Shown here piece by piece: positions 5,327-12,620 of a stretch of DNA of 22,332 nt. Source of the DNA: a virus. The notes below the pieces were generated by a model. The model was given only the letters and a program-made list of their open reading frames with translations. It was not told the DNA's origin and searched no databases. Within the stretch, counting starts at the first letter, position 1. Each line of letters starts with the position of its first letter. The DNA is taken from positions 1 through 22,332 of the IMG/VR virus record IMGVR_UViG_3300025669_000894; one strand, given 5' to 3'. Position numbers and translations under genes: made by a program.

Positions 5327-7638
5327 GATTCTAGATGGTCTCCCCAATCTATGCCGATTAAAGGTATATGTTTTTTATATTCATCTATCAGTGAAGTCAC
5401 AATCCTGTTTGCTTCTGGTATACATTCCGGCAGCATTGGCGCCATGATTTCATCATGGATATTCATGGGTTGGATATGCCATTTAGTAATACCGGCAGGT
5501 TGCAGGGACCATAGACGGCACTGGAGTTCCTTATTAGTTTCGGCTCCCGTACATTGAATGATATGGTTACCGGCTGCTCGCATATTTGCACTCTGGACAG
5601 CAAAGGCGGCAGCGAATAGAGCAGATCTTGCAGCACCGCTAACCGTTTGGACGCGTTCTCTACGTACTGTTTTAATCTTAAGCCGTGTCCAGGCTTTAGG
5701 TGGATCTTCCGCAAGCTCGAATAGGACTCGGCATATTTGATTTTCTAAGGTGAAGTAACGGCGGAATCCAAAGATGGATTCAACAAAGTCTTCTGGCTCA
5801 TGCCATTCTACCTTTGTACCTATACCTGCGGGCTGCTGCATCGAACAGAAGCGTTTCACTACGACCTTACGCTGTTCCGCGAAGTCTGGATATTCTTCGA
5901 GGATGGCCGCATAACCTGCGATAGCCTCAGCTTCGCCTAAGCCTACACGTGTCTGTAACGTGTATTCTGTGCCGAAGTATATCAATGCAAACACACCATT
6001 TTTACTCCGAGTATAATAGTCACGCCAAGGATCTTCTGCACCCTTAGACGCCATGATCTCATCATACGACAGCGTTGGGAAAAATTTCTGGCCCCAGATA
6101 CCATGAATCTTTTTACCAGTCTTTAGCTGTGCGATCAGGTGTTTGTCGGGGTACACCGCAGCTGTGATGCCTACTTCAAAAGACTTGAAGTCACCGCCAC
6201 ATAATATTAGGTCGCCATCGGCTAACGGGAAGCTGGATCTAACTTCTTTGCCACGCTTGATACCCTGCGGATTAAGCTTATCTGCGCCAGCCATACGCGA
6301 ACTCTTAGTCCCGATCACTACGAATGATGTATGGAATCGGTTTGCCGTCAGCAGCTTATCGAATAGTTCTACTTCTTTGGCGGCATGTCTGGCATTCAGG
6401 ATGCCTCTTGCTCGCGTAGCAGCAAGGTGTGGATCTTCGGATTCAATTAAGCCGTCCTCGCACTTGCCGCAACCCATACCATTACAGTCTGTGCACACCG
6501 AGCTAGCAGTCCAGCCAGCCACGGACTCTAGTATCACAGCCTTAGTTGTGACCTTGCCATCGACAACTAATATTCCGGCCTCAGTGTCTGACATGGCATC
6601 TGTAACATACTTCCGGCACATCGCCGGCGAGTTGAAATTGAATCCAAGAGCATGTTGACGCTGTACAGCATCAGCCCGGAGTGCTTTTATCTTCTCGACA
6701 TTAATACTGTAGCCACGCCACCGTACTGCGCCAACCATACAGGCCAGTATACTATCATTGTCACCGGCCGCGGGCTTCCCGAAGTATTCATATAACATAC
6801 GGGTGTACGTGACGTCATCCTCAGCGTACTGTCGGGCCAGCTCGTTGTGTTCCCAGTGCTGGATGTGTGTACTAATCACATCTGGCCAAGCACCTTTCCA
6901 ATTGGCCTCAGATCCTACCGCGGTAGCATACGGTGCATATCCATACTCTACTGGTGCCCGGTCCTTGTGGACCTCGACAGCGGCGAAACGTGTCACAGAC
7001 TTCGTATCGATGCCTAATGCATCTTCGGCCAGGGCTTTTAGTGCAGATGATGGCGCGAAGCGTAACACAATATCCTTGAAGTCAGGTACCATGTCGCCCT
7101 TCTCGTTTTCGATATCCTCGACCTGCCAGCGTTTGCGGTAGTCTTTCTTCCTTGCGAAGTATACATCCTTGAGTTTGATGCGTTTTGTTAATTCATTTGC
7201 CAAAGCTTCGGCCAGTAATGTCGGCACCCGCTTAATTTTGATATCCGCACGATTCATTGTACTCTGATACGGGCCTTTACGGGCATGGAGCATGAGGTCC
7301 AAGGCCGTGACGGGCTTCATGCAATCACCGAAACGGGCATCGGCCTCGCAGTTAGCGTAAGCGTTGACACAGCTACCAAGGATTGTGTCTTTAGGGTTCC
7401 CATAGTGTACCAACGCCTGCAGCGTCGTGTACATCTGGCACACATGAAACCAGTCAAACACAAGATTGAATCCGCAGACACCGCCTTCGTGAGTACAGAA
7501 CTCTAACAACAGTTCCATTGTCTCGCCGATGGGTACCATCCACGGATTATGCAGAATCACTGGCCCATCGTCGTAGGCATATTGTATAAGCACAATAGGC
7601 CCATGCAAGCCACAGGTTTCTGTGTCGAAGATTATCAT
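5311..7638 (-). CDS. Family A DNA polymerase with 3'-5' exonuclease domain and zinc-knuckle insert
   Basis: The product is 775 aa, replicative polymerase of the PolA type. Exonuclease motifs: FDTETCGL with Asp5/Glu7, GFNLVFDW with Asp62, YAEDDVTY with Asp274/275. Polymerase motifs: SSRMAGADKLNPQGI at 446-460, motif A GGDFKSFEVG with Asp483, motif B RSKNGVFALIYFG at 544-556, motif C IHDEIM with Asp729 and Glu730. The A and B motifs differ from the standard DYSQIELR and R..K...FG.., as in distant phage relatives. Between the two domains, Cys382, 385, 390 and 393 form a CxxC-(4)-CxxC zinc knuckle, uncommon for PolA. Start at 7638 has only a weak ribosome-binding site and directly follows the tiny membrane gene. 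Confidence 0.93.
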   Translation of the reverse strand: MIIFDTETCGLHGPIVLIQYAYDDGPVILHNPWMVPIGETMELLLEFCTHEGGVCGFNLVFDWFHVCQMYTTLQALVHYGNPKDTILGSCVNAYANCEADARFGDCMKPVTALDLMLHARKGPYQSTMNRADIKIKRVPTLLAEALANELTKRIKLKDVYFARKKDYRKRWQVEDIENEKGDMVPDFKDIVLRFAPSSALKALAEDALGIDTKSVTRFAAVEVHKDRAPVEYGYAPYATAVGSEANWKGAWPDVISTHIQHWEHNELARQYAEDDVTYTRMLYEYFGKPAAGDNDSILACMVGAVRWRGYSINVEKIKALRADAVQRQHALGFNFNSPAMCRKYVTDAMSDTEAGILVVDGKVTTKAVILESVAGWTASSVCTDCNGMGCGKCEDGLIESEDPHLAATRARGILNARHAAKEVELFDKLLTANRFHTSFVVIGTKSSRMAGADKLNPQGIKRGKEVRSSFPLADGDLILCGGDFKSFEVGITAAVYPDKHLIAQLKTGKKIHGIWGQKFFPTLSYDEIMASKGAEDPWRDYYTRSKNGVFALIYFGTEYTLQTRVGLGEAEAIAGYAAILEEYPDFAEQRKVVVKRFCSMQQPAGIGTKVEWHEPEDFVESIFGFRRYFTLENQICRVLFELAEDPPKAWTRLKIKTVRRERVQTVSGAARSALFAAAFAVQSANMRAAGNHIIQCTGAETNKELQCRLWSLQPAGITKWHIQPMNIHDEIMAPMLPECIPEANRIVTSLIDEYKKHIPLIGIDWGDHLESWASK

Positions 7639-7639
7639 G

Positions 7640-7777
7640 TTACTTCGTTGCCAGTATAAAGTAGACTACTACTGCGATTATGGCGGCGGTATCATTGGTG
7701 TAGCCACTTAGTTTGACTACCACACTTAAGAATAGAGCAGTACACACTACAGCAAACAATTTTGTCCAGCTATCCAT
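7640..7777 (-). CDS. Tiny two-pass membrane protein
   Basis: The product is 45 aa: MDSWTK, a first hydrophobic segment (LFAVVCTALFLSVVVKL), the short polar turn SGYTND, then a second segment (TAAIIAVVVYFILATK). The ATG at 7777 overlaps the end of the upstream gene by 8 bases, and GGAGG lies 12 bases before it. The hairpin topology is like small holins or phage membrane inhibitors, but there is no sign of lysis genes. It fills the gap before the polymerase gene exactly. Confidence 0.55.
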   Translation of the reverse strand: MDSWTKLFAVVCTALFLSVVVKLSGYTNDTAAIIAVVVYFILATK

Positions 7778-8000
7778 CGGTATCTATAACCTCCAGATCG
7801 TGGTCTTCCCAGATGTGCTTAATCAAACCTGTGCACATACCGGCGCAAGTATTATGTTCACCCACAAAGTGCCCAAAAGTCTCGGATTCAGACCGTGTAC
7901 GTATCTTTATCCCGGATATCACAAGGAAGTCCAGACGCCTGGACAATTCCTGGACTAGTTCCTCTGTGGTTTTCTCCGATAGGGATACGTCGCCACTCAT
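7770..8000 (-). CDS. Hypothetical small protein
   Basis: The product is 76 aa, start at 8000 with GAGGG eight bases upstream, four bases after the ParB-like gene's stop. The first 30 residues are a charged helix (LSEKTTEELVQELSRRLDFLVI), then a turn-rich part with two Cys and two His (GEHNTCAGMCTGLIKH) and an acidic end (WEDHDLEVIDTDG). The family is not recognised. Confidence 0.6.
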   Translation of the reverse strand: MSGDVSLSEKTTEELVQELSRRLDFLVISGIKIRTRSESETFGHFVGEHNTCAGMCTGLIKHIWEDHDLEVIDTDG

Positions 8001-8004
8001 TTAT

Positions 8005-8847
8005 TTATCCCTCATCGCCGTGTGGGACGTATTTGATACCCTGGGCAGCCATGAGTTCCTTAATGTCCAGACAAATGTCACCTGTTGTAATCTCCCCGGC
8101 ACACCAAGCTAAGGCCCGTGTCTGTATGCCCATACCTGTATTAGCCGCGAAGTGCTCGATCATGGCCATAATCTCGGGGCGCTTACGATTGCATTTAGAT
8201 TTAAGTGGCTGCTTCTTCTTCACTACTGGGGGCAGAACCTCGCCTTTGATGCGGGCTTCCTTCATCTCTCGCGCTACCTTGAAACAGGCGTCTTCGCCGC
8301 GATCCGTCAGGATGGTAGACAGGTCGCGAATCTGTGTCTGCTTAATGAACCCGGCGGCACACTGGATTTGAATATCCTTAGGCAACCGTAGCAGCATGCC
8401 GCGAATCTGCACCCATCCACGGGATTTCCCAAGCGCCGTGGCACAAGCTTCTTCACCAATACCCAAGTTATACAGCGACTGGATAGCCAGTGCCTCTTGT
8501 AACACGTTGAGATCTTTACGCTGGATGTTCTCGGCCAGATTAAAGATACGGGCCTGTGTGTCATCCTGCATAGTATCATTAATGATTGCCAGAATGGTCG
8601 TGCGCTTCAATACTACGAATGTCGCAGCCGTTCTACGGAATCCTGCTACCAGCCTGTACTTATAGCCAGTACGTTCTTGTTCAGCGTCATCATAGGGTGA
8701 GACGGTGATCGGCTGAATCAGGCCGTGCAACTCGATGTCTTTGGCCAGTTCAACAACATCAATAGGTGCAATTTTTCCCCGACAATTGAATCCCGCATCG
8801 ACGTGCAACTCAGACGCATTAATGGTTTTGAGAATCGGCTTAGCCAC
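8005..8847 (-). CDS. ParB/Spo0J-like protein (first of two)
   Basis: The product is 280 aa, starting at a GTG (8847) with AGGAG seven bases upstream; no ATG is available nearby. The ParB N-terminal fold is visible: VVELAKDIELHGLIQPITV at 31-49, YRLVAGFRR at 64-72 (GERR motif with Phe for Glu) and NLAENIQRKDL at 103-113. A KorB-like helix-turn-helix follows (GIGEEACATALGKSRGWVQ, 129-147). ParB domains bind CTP in plasmid and chromosome partition; phage relatives are often of unknown use and may be nucleases or transcription regulators. It sits between helicase and polymerase genes, so it probably acts in replication or as a DNA-binding regulator. It overlaps the upstream small gene by 8 bases. 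Confidence 0.85.
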   Translation of the reverse strand: MAKPILKTINASELHVDAGFNCRGKIAPIDVVELAKDIELHGLIQPITVSPYDDAEQERTGYKYRLVAGFRRTAATFVVLKRTTILAIINDTMQDDTQARIFNLAENIQRKDLNVLQEALAIQSLYNLGIGEEACATALGKSRGWVQIRGMLLRLPKDIQIQCAAGFIKQTQIRDLSTILTDRGEDACFKVAREMKEARIKGEVLPPVVKKKQPLKSKCNRKRPEIMAMIEHFAANTGMGIQTRALAWCAGEITTGDICLDIKELMAAQGIKYVPHGDEG

Positions 8848-9034
8848 TAACCTGCTCCTTACTGTCCAGCACTATTTCGATTAAGCCCATGTCACTTAGA
8901 CGAATAGTCTCGATGGTATCGTTGAGTATCTCAGTATCCTTAGTCTTATCATAAGCATTGAAGAACGCCTCGGTATCAGGGGCGCCGGCATCCAAGTAAT
9001 TTTGCATTATCCTAATCATCTCGCTAAGTTTCAT
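8840..9034 (-). CDS. Hypothetical small acidic protein
   Basis: The product is 64 aa. The start at 9034 overlaps the helicase stop as ATGA, with GGAGG ten bases upstream. It is acidic and helical (FFNAYDKTKDTEILNDTIETIRLSDMGLIEIVLDSKEQ). The family is not recognised; tight coupling on both sides says it is expressed with helicase and ParB-like protein. Confidence 0.6.
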   Translation of the reverse strand: MKLSEMIRIMQNYLDAGAPDTEAFFNAYDKTKDTEILNDTIETIRLSDMGLIEIVLDSKEQVSG

Positions 9035-10974
9035 GCCGTCATCACCTCCTCAAGCTGCCCCATTGTAATATCCTGTAATCGTTTCTTCTTGCGCAAATTC
9101 TCTAACACAAGTCGATCCGTTGGCAGCATCTCTAAGTCAATGATAGTTGCTCCACGGTTCACATCCATACCCGCTCTATGTATACGGTCCTCAGATTGCA
9201 TACGCGCGCCGCCGTCGAAGCAATTACTGTAGTATAGCGCTGTTGGACTAGACGTCAGTGTCAGCGCCATGCCACCAGCTTGTGGGTGGCCCACGAAACA
9301 AAGTTTCGGTATCTGTGCCAACAATCTGTCGTTATCGGGATGCGATAGATCCATCGCATCGAAGTATTCATTGACATCAGCCATTTCGCCTAATGGTGTC
9401 TGTGCCGCGAAGGCACGGCCATCGACACGCAGAGTGCACCAACCTTGCTGGTGCGCTAGTGCGATGAGCCTGTCAATTGTTCCAGTGAATCCGCCCCATA
9501 CAACATAGCGGCCCGTATCTTCGTGCAGATCAAGTTGATCGATGAAGAACTTGTCTTTAGGACTACCAGTCTCAATGGCTGTTCTGATATACTTAGGCAC
9601 CGACCCATCACCACCACAATAGTCGCAACAGGCATCTACCATAGTGAAGTTCTCAGCTTTAACTTCTTCAGGTACGGCACCCTCGGCTAGCTGTGGGATT
9701 TTAACCTGCCCCGTACCCAGACAATTCGGGCATTGATCTATACCATCTTGTTCTGATGTATACTGGAACCCGTCGGACAGCTCACGGATACGGGTCAAAG
9801 CCTCGATAGCCCTGTTAGCGGTTTGCTTAATCAGCTTAGCGGCTCGGAGTATCTCAGCAGTAGGCGTGATTCGTTCAACCACATACTGCTTATCGGGCAA
9901 GTCCAGACAGTCTTTCTTGAACTGTACTAAAACTAGGCCTGCCATGCGCTTATAAAGATACTCGACCTCATTTTTCGAGGGCTCAAAAGCATGCGGGCCT
10001 AATGACGGCTGCTCGGTGTTCGGCTTTGACGCCCTTGCTGGATCGTGTTTCGCGTGATCCGCATACTCGCCACAGGTATTACACTTCTTTGCGTCATCGA
10101 GCCATGTCACGATATGCGGGTACACACCGCCTGTAATCATGTTCTCGCGGGATTCAATGACACTTAACCGAGTACGAAACTTACCCTGCGAACCCTCTTT
10201 AATGAATCCAGGGCAAGCCACTTCACACTGCCACCACCAGTCAACAGGATTCTTTGGGGCGGGAGTGCCTGACATAAGAATAACGTAGCCCAGGTCACCA
10301 TGCTCGGTACGCACAGCATCAGCTAGATGTTTGGCGGCTTGAGATCGTTGCGCGGTGGGATTCTTAATCTTCGAGGACTCATCAAAGATGACTATGCGTG
10401 GAGCCGGAGCATTACCTTCCCACTCTGCTACCCGCTTAGTCAAACGCTCATACGTCATGAGTTCAATAGGTACAGTACAGCGCCATTTACGGATTTCGCG
10501 TTCGACAGCAACGACACCTGAACGCGGGCCGACATACCAGACGGCATAGCCGCCCAGGTCTGCAGCCTCAATCACCTCAATTGCTGAGAGTGTTTTACCT
10601 GTACCCATCTCACATGCCCATATTACATAATGGTACGTGAGGCCTGTGGCTTTCATGATTAGCTGATGATCGTACAGTGGGCGCTTCGTAGAATCACGAT
10701 CCAGTGCAAAATCTTCCTCATACCTGGAGTACGGATTCTTACCTTCAAGATACGCGATTTGAAAAGCGTTACGTGTCGAGTCCGCGATTGACCAGATCTT
10801 ACGGGGTAGCTCGTCATGGCCATGCCACTTGTGCCCTTCCATCTGCTTGATTTCGCTAATCAGTATACGACTGAATGGGAACTGCACAAAGATGCGCTTA
10901 CCTTGATAGATTAACTTGACTGGAATCTTATACTTACCGGCAACGAATTTTGTTTGCACCACTCTATCGCTCAT
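9031..10974 (-). CDS. SF2 DNA helicase, SNF2-like
   Basis: The product is 647 aa. Residues 40-80 (HKWHGHDELPRKIWSIA) resemble the HARP-like segment of SMARCAL1-type annealing helicases. Then come motif I CEMGTGKTLSA at 121-131, motif II FDESSKIKN at 197-205, motif III LMSGTPAP at 233-240 and motif VI QSEDRIHRAG at 593-602, the order of SNF2 ATPases. Two insertions carry CxxC pairs: CNTC at 298-301, and a DnaJ-like zinc finger (CPNCLGTG at 415-422 with CDYCGGDG at 450-457). Phage proteins of this family accompany PolA-type replication genes and probably remodel forks or displaced strands. The start at 10974 has AGAGG seven bases upstream. Confidence 0.9.
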   Translation of the reverse strand: MSDRVVQTKFVAGKYKIPVKLIYQGKRIFVQFPFSRILISEIKQMEGHKWHGHDELPRKIWSIADSTRNAFQIAYLEGKNPYSRYEEDFALDRDSTKRPLYDHQLIMKATGLTYHYVIWACEMGTGKTLSAIEVIEAADLGGYAVWYVGPRSGVVAVEREIRKWRCTVPIELMTYERLTKRVAEWEGNAPAPRIVIFDESSKIKNPTAQRSQAAKHLADAVRTEHGDLGYVILMSGTPAPKNPVDWWWQCEVACPGFIKEGSQGKFRTRLSVIESRENMITGGVYPHIVTWLDDAKKCNTCGEYADHAKHDPARASKPNTEQPSLGPHAFEPSKNEVEYLYKRMAGLVLVQFKKDCLDLPDKQYVVERITPTAEILRAAKLIKQTANRAIEALTRIRELSDGFQYTSEQDGIDQCPNCLGTGQVKIPQLAEGAVPEEVKAENFTMVDACCDYCGGDGSVPKYIRTAIETGSPKDKFFIDQLDLHEDTGRYVVWGGFTGTIDRLIALAHQQGWCTLRVDGRAFAAQTPLGEMADVNEYFDAMDLSHPDNDRLLAQIPKLCFVGHPQAGGMALTLTSSPTALYYSNCFDGGARMQSEDRIHRAGMDVNRGATIIDLEMLPTDRLVLENLRKKKRLQDITMGQLEEVMTA

Positions 10975-10977
10975 GCC

Positions 10978-11481
10978 TCATCCTCTCAGTGTATATGTCC
11001 CATCTATGGCGTGTAGTTTCGTTCGTTGGCTTAAGATGCCACGAATCACTTTTGATTGTTCAAGGAAGTCCTGACACTGATTCATAGCTGCGCGGTAGCC
11101 AGATGTATGATAGTCGCGTAAGCCCAAGAAGGCTACGATCCATTTTTGCAGTGTGCCGTAAGCTACACAGCAACTATGCTGATCTGCTGATAGCAGCCTA
11201 ACTGTAAGCTCCGACTCAGTTTGCAGTGTATAAAGTGCCCCGTAGCTAGCCTCAATCAAGAAGCCATAAGAAGTAAATCGTAAGGCCGGGCACCCAACTA
11301 GAGGTACCCGGCCCTGATTAAGTGGATCACCCATAGATTGCACAATTGCACCGGCATCCTTCAAGTCGATGCCAGATTCATCTAAGCATTTAGACGGACT
11401 GACGCCAGTGTATGTTTTAGCCGTTGTGATGAATGCTCCCCAATTGACTTGAGTAGCAAGGATGGGTGTGACTTGTGCCAT
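10978..11481 (-). CDS. Hypothetical protein
   Basis: The product is 167 aa, ending 3 bases before the helicase start, so both probably share one transcript. The ATG at 11481 has only a weak purine run (GAAAAGA) upstream. No motif is recognised; six Cys are scattered, two adjacent (HSCCVAYG), and no membrane segment is clear. It follows the 195-base gap at 11482-11676 and may be the first gene of a subunit of the leftward block. Confidence 0.55.
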   Translation of the reverse strand: MAQVTPILATQVNWGAFITTAKTYTGVSPSKCLDESGIDLKDAGAIVQSMGDPLNQGRVPLVGCPALRFTSYGFLIEASYGALYTLQTESELTVRLLSADQHSCCVAYGTLQKWIVAFLGLRDYHTSGYRAAMNQCQDFLEQSKVIRGILSQRTKLHAIDGTYTLRG

Positions 11482-11553
11482 AGGTGATCTTTTCTAGGCT
11501 TCAGTATTGCCCGGATTCTAACCAGATTCTTGGAGACTCAAGATTTCAGATCC

Positions 11554-11579
11554 GGGTACGCCAGGGTCTCGGCGTACCC
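11554..11579. other. Perfect 9-bp stem-loop in gap 11482-11676
   Basis: GGGTACGCC at 11554-11562 and GGCGTACCC at 11571-11579 form a perfect G+C-rich hairpin with an 8-base loop. No run of T follows on either strand, so it is not a standard intrinsic terminator. It may be an mRNA stabiliser, RNase III site, attenuator leader or operator for the helicase part of the block. Confidence 0.6.
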
Positions 11580-11610
11580 TATAACGCTTTAAGGATCTAA
11601 TACAAATGAG

Positions 11611-11671
11611 ACTGGAAACTGGCACCAGGGATCATTACCCTAAGGTTGCTTGCCTGATGCCTGTCTCCAGT
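11611..11671 (-). other. Longer stem-loop after the 226-aa gene
   Basis: On the minus strand, ACTGGAGAC (11671-11663) can pair with GTTTCCAGT (11619-11611), nine pairs including one G-U, starting 5 bases after the stop of the 226-aa gene. A small inner stem AGGG/CCCT lies in the loop. No T-run follows. It could slow decay or partly terminate. A weak promoter-like pair (TTGTAT, then TATAGG after 16 bases) lies just downstream near 11605-11578, too weak to claim. Confidence 0.35.
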
Positions 11672-11676
11672 TGCCC

Positions 11677-12357
11677 TTACCTCGCGCGTCCGCCATCGTC
11701 ACCAACTGCCTCGTCCACGGTCTCAATATCAGACTGCACGGGGTTGTTGAACTTCTCAACAGCCGCATCGAAGTCTGCCTGGGCAGGCAACTGAATCGGA
11801 TTCGAACACTTCTTGGCCTGCGGCGCGAACCAAGTATACCTCGGGTTAACAATCTTCTGAGCAGCAATGGTCATGGCCTGCCCGAGATTCGTCAACACCG
11901 AACCTGATTCGTTACGTGCAGAAATGGAACCCATGAAGAAGGTGGCGAACTCCTTGGCTTCTGGTATCCATACCAAGAACTCCGGGCCATACATACAGCC
12001 AGAATTCGGCTTCGTTGAATCTCCTTCGATCCGCTTGAATTCAGGATGCTCTGTGTCGAAGTACACCAGCACCTGATCACCCATACGCATCGCTTTAGGC
12101 CGCCAGACGATAATTAATACATCCACTTCACCACCGAGATCCAGATGCTCTGAACCCTTGACAAGCGCGTAATGATTCGTTGTGAAGTCACCGCTCTTGC
12201 ACTTCTCTGAGTTAGAGGTCATGAGCTGCAAGCGTGGCATGAACTGCGAACCTGCGATTTCATCGAAGGTTTCTTTACTGAACTTCTGAACTGCGCCACC
12301 CATGTCGAGGCCAGCGGCGACGTCTGTGTTCTCGTCTGCGGGGATAAGATCAGTCAT
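11677..12357 (-). CDS. Conserved-looking phage protein, possible ssDNA-binding type
   Basis: The product is 226 aa, start at 12357 with GGAG ten bases upstream. The centre is beta-rich (LDLGGEVDVLIIVWRPKAMRMGD, GCMYGPEFLVWIP, EFATFFMGSISARNESGSV), the C-terminus is acidic and disordered (VQSDIETVDEAVGDDGG). Core beta fold plus acidic tail recalls single-stranded-DNA-binding proteins, and the gene lies among replication genes, but the family is not recognised for certain. It is the first protein gene after the tRNA. The upstream palindrome at 12388-12404 may control it. Confidence 0.6.
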   Translation of the reverse strand: MTDLIPADENTDVAAGLDMGGAVQKFSKETFDEIAGSQFMPRLQLMTSNSEKCKSGDFTTNHYALVKGSEHLDLGGEVDVLIIVWRPKAMRMGDQVLVYFDTEHPEFKRIEGDSTKPNSGCMYGPEFLVWIPEAKEFATFFMGSISARNESGSVLTNLGQAMTIAAQKIVNPRYTWFAPQAKKCSNPIQLPAQADFDAAVEKFNNPVQSDIETVDEAVGDDGGRAR

Positions 12358-12387
12358 GGTTATAGTCTCCGGTCAGTGATTTAGTTA

Positions 12388-12404
12388 ATGATTCGGTGAA
12401 TCAT
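12388..12404. promoter_or_regulatory. GAATCAT palindrome between tRNA and 226-aa gene
   Basis: ATGATTC, GGT, GAATCAT is a perfect 7-bp inverted repeat ending directly at the encoded CCA end of the tRNA. It is one more copy of the motif found at 1277-1468, 13684-13742 and 14063-14108, so probably an operator, and may also act as a 3' processing hairpin of the tRNA transcript. Confidence 0.5.
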
Positions 12405-12492
12405 TGGTGGACGAGGTGGGATTCGAACCCACACGAGAATTAATCTCACAGAATTTTAAATCCTGTGCGTCTGCCTATTCCGCCACTCATCC
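12405..12492 (-). tRNA. tRNA-Leu (anticodon UAA)
   Basis: The 88-base type II tRNA has an acceptor stem GGATGAG/CTCGTCC, a D arm GGCGGAATAGGCAGACGC, an anticodon stem CAGGA/TTCTG around loop TTTAAAA (anticodon TAA), a long variable arm with the stem GAGATT/AATCTC, T arm GTGGGTTCGAATCCCAC and an encoded CCA. It reads UUA leucine codons, which this phage uses often in the primase gene. It lies inside the leftward block, so it must be cut out of a long transcript. Confidence 0.95.
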
Positions 12493-12493
12493 G

Positions 12494-12614
12494 TGTGGCG
12501 GGTATCACCAAAACTCCGCGTACACTGCTCCGCGTACACTGCTTCGCGTACATTGCTTCGTGCCTGCTAGCAAGGAGGCAGCCGGGGGATCAGTTAGTAG
12601 CAATACCCGCCACA
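12494..12614. repeat. 12-bp inverted repeat bracketing the tRNA leader
   Basis: TGTGGCGGGTAT at 12494-12505 and ATACCCGCCACA at 12603-12614 are perfect complements 97 bases apart. In the transcript they would close a long arm whose base is 1 base from the 5' end of tRNA-Leu and 6 bases after the end of the ParB-like gene. The position suggests a processing signal (RNase III or RNase P/E) that frees tRNA and mRNA. Confidence 0.7.
12514..12566. repeat. 14-bp tandem repeats (three units plus a partial)
   Basis: Units 12514-12527 and 12528-12541 are identical (CTCCGCGTACACTG), 12542-12555 differs at two bases (CTTCGCGTACATTG), and a decayed partial unit follows. They lie inside the arm closed by the 12-bp inverted repeat. 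No reading frame of interest crosses them. They could bind a protein or be slippage products. Confidence 0.8.
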
Positions 12615-12620
12615 ATGAAT

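Noticed and set aside
11554-11579. Intrinsic (rho-independent) terminator
   Set aside because: The stem is good but no T-run follows on either strand, so it is recorded only as a stem-loop.
12514-12566. 14-bp repeats as CRISPR
   Set aside because: The units abut without spacers and are too short.
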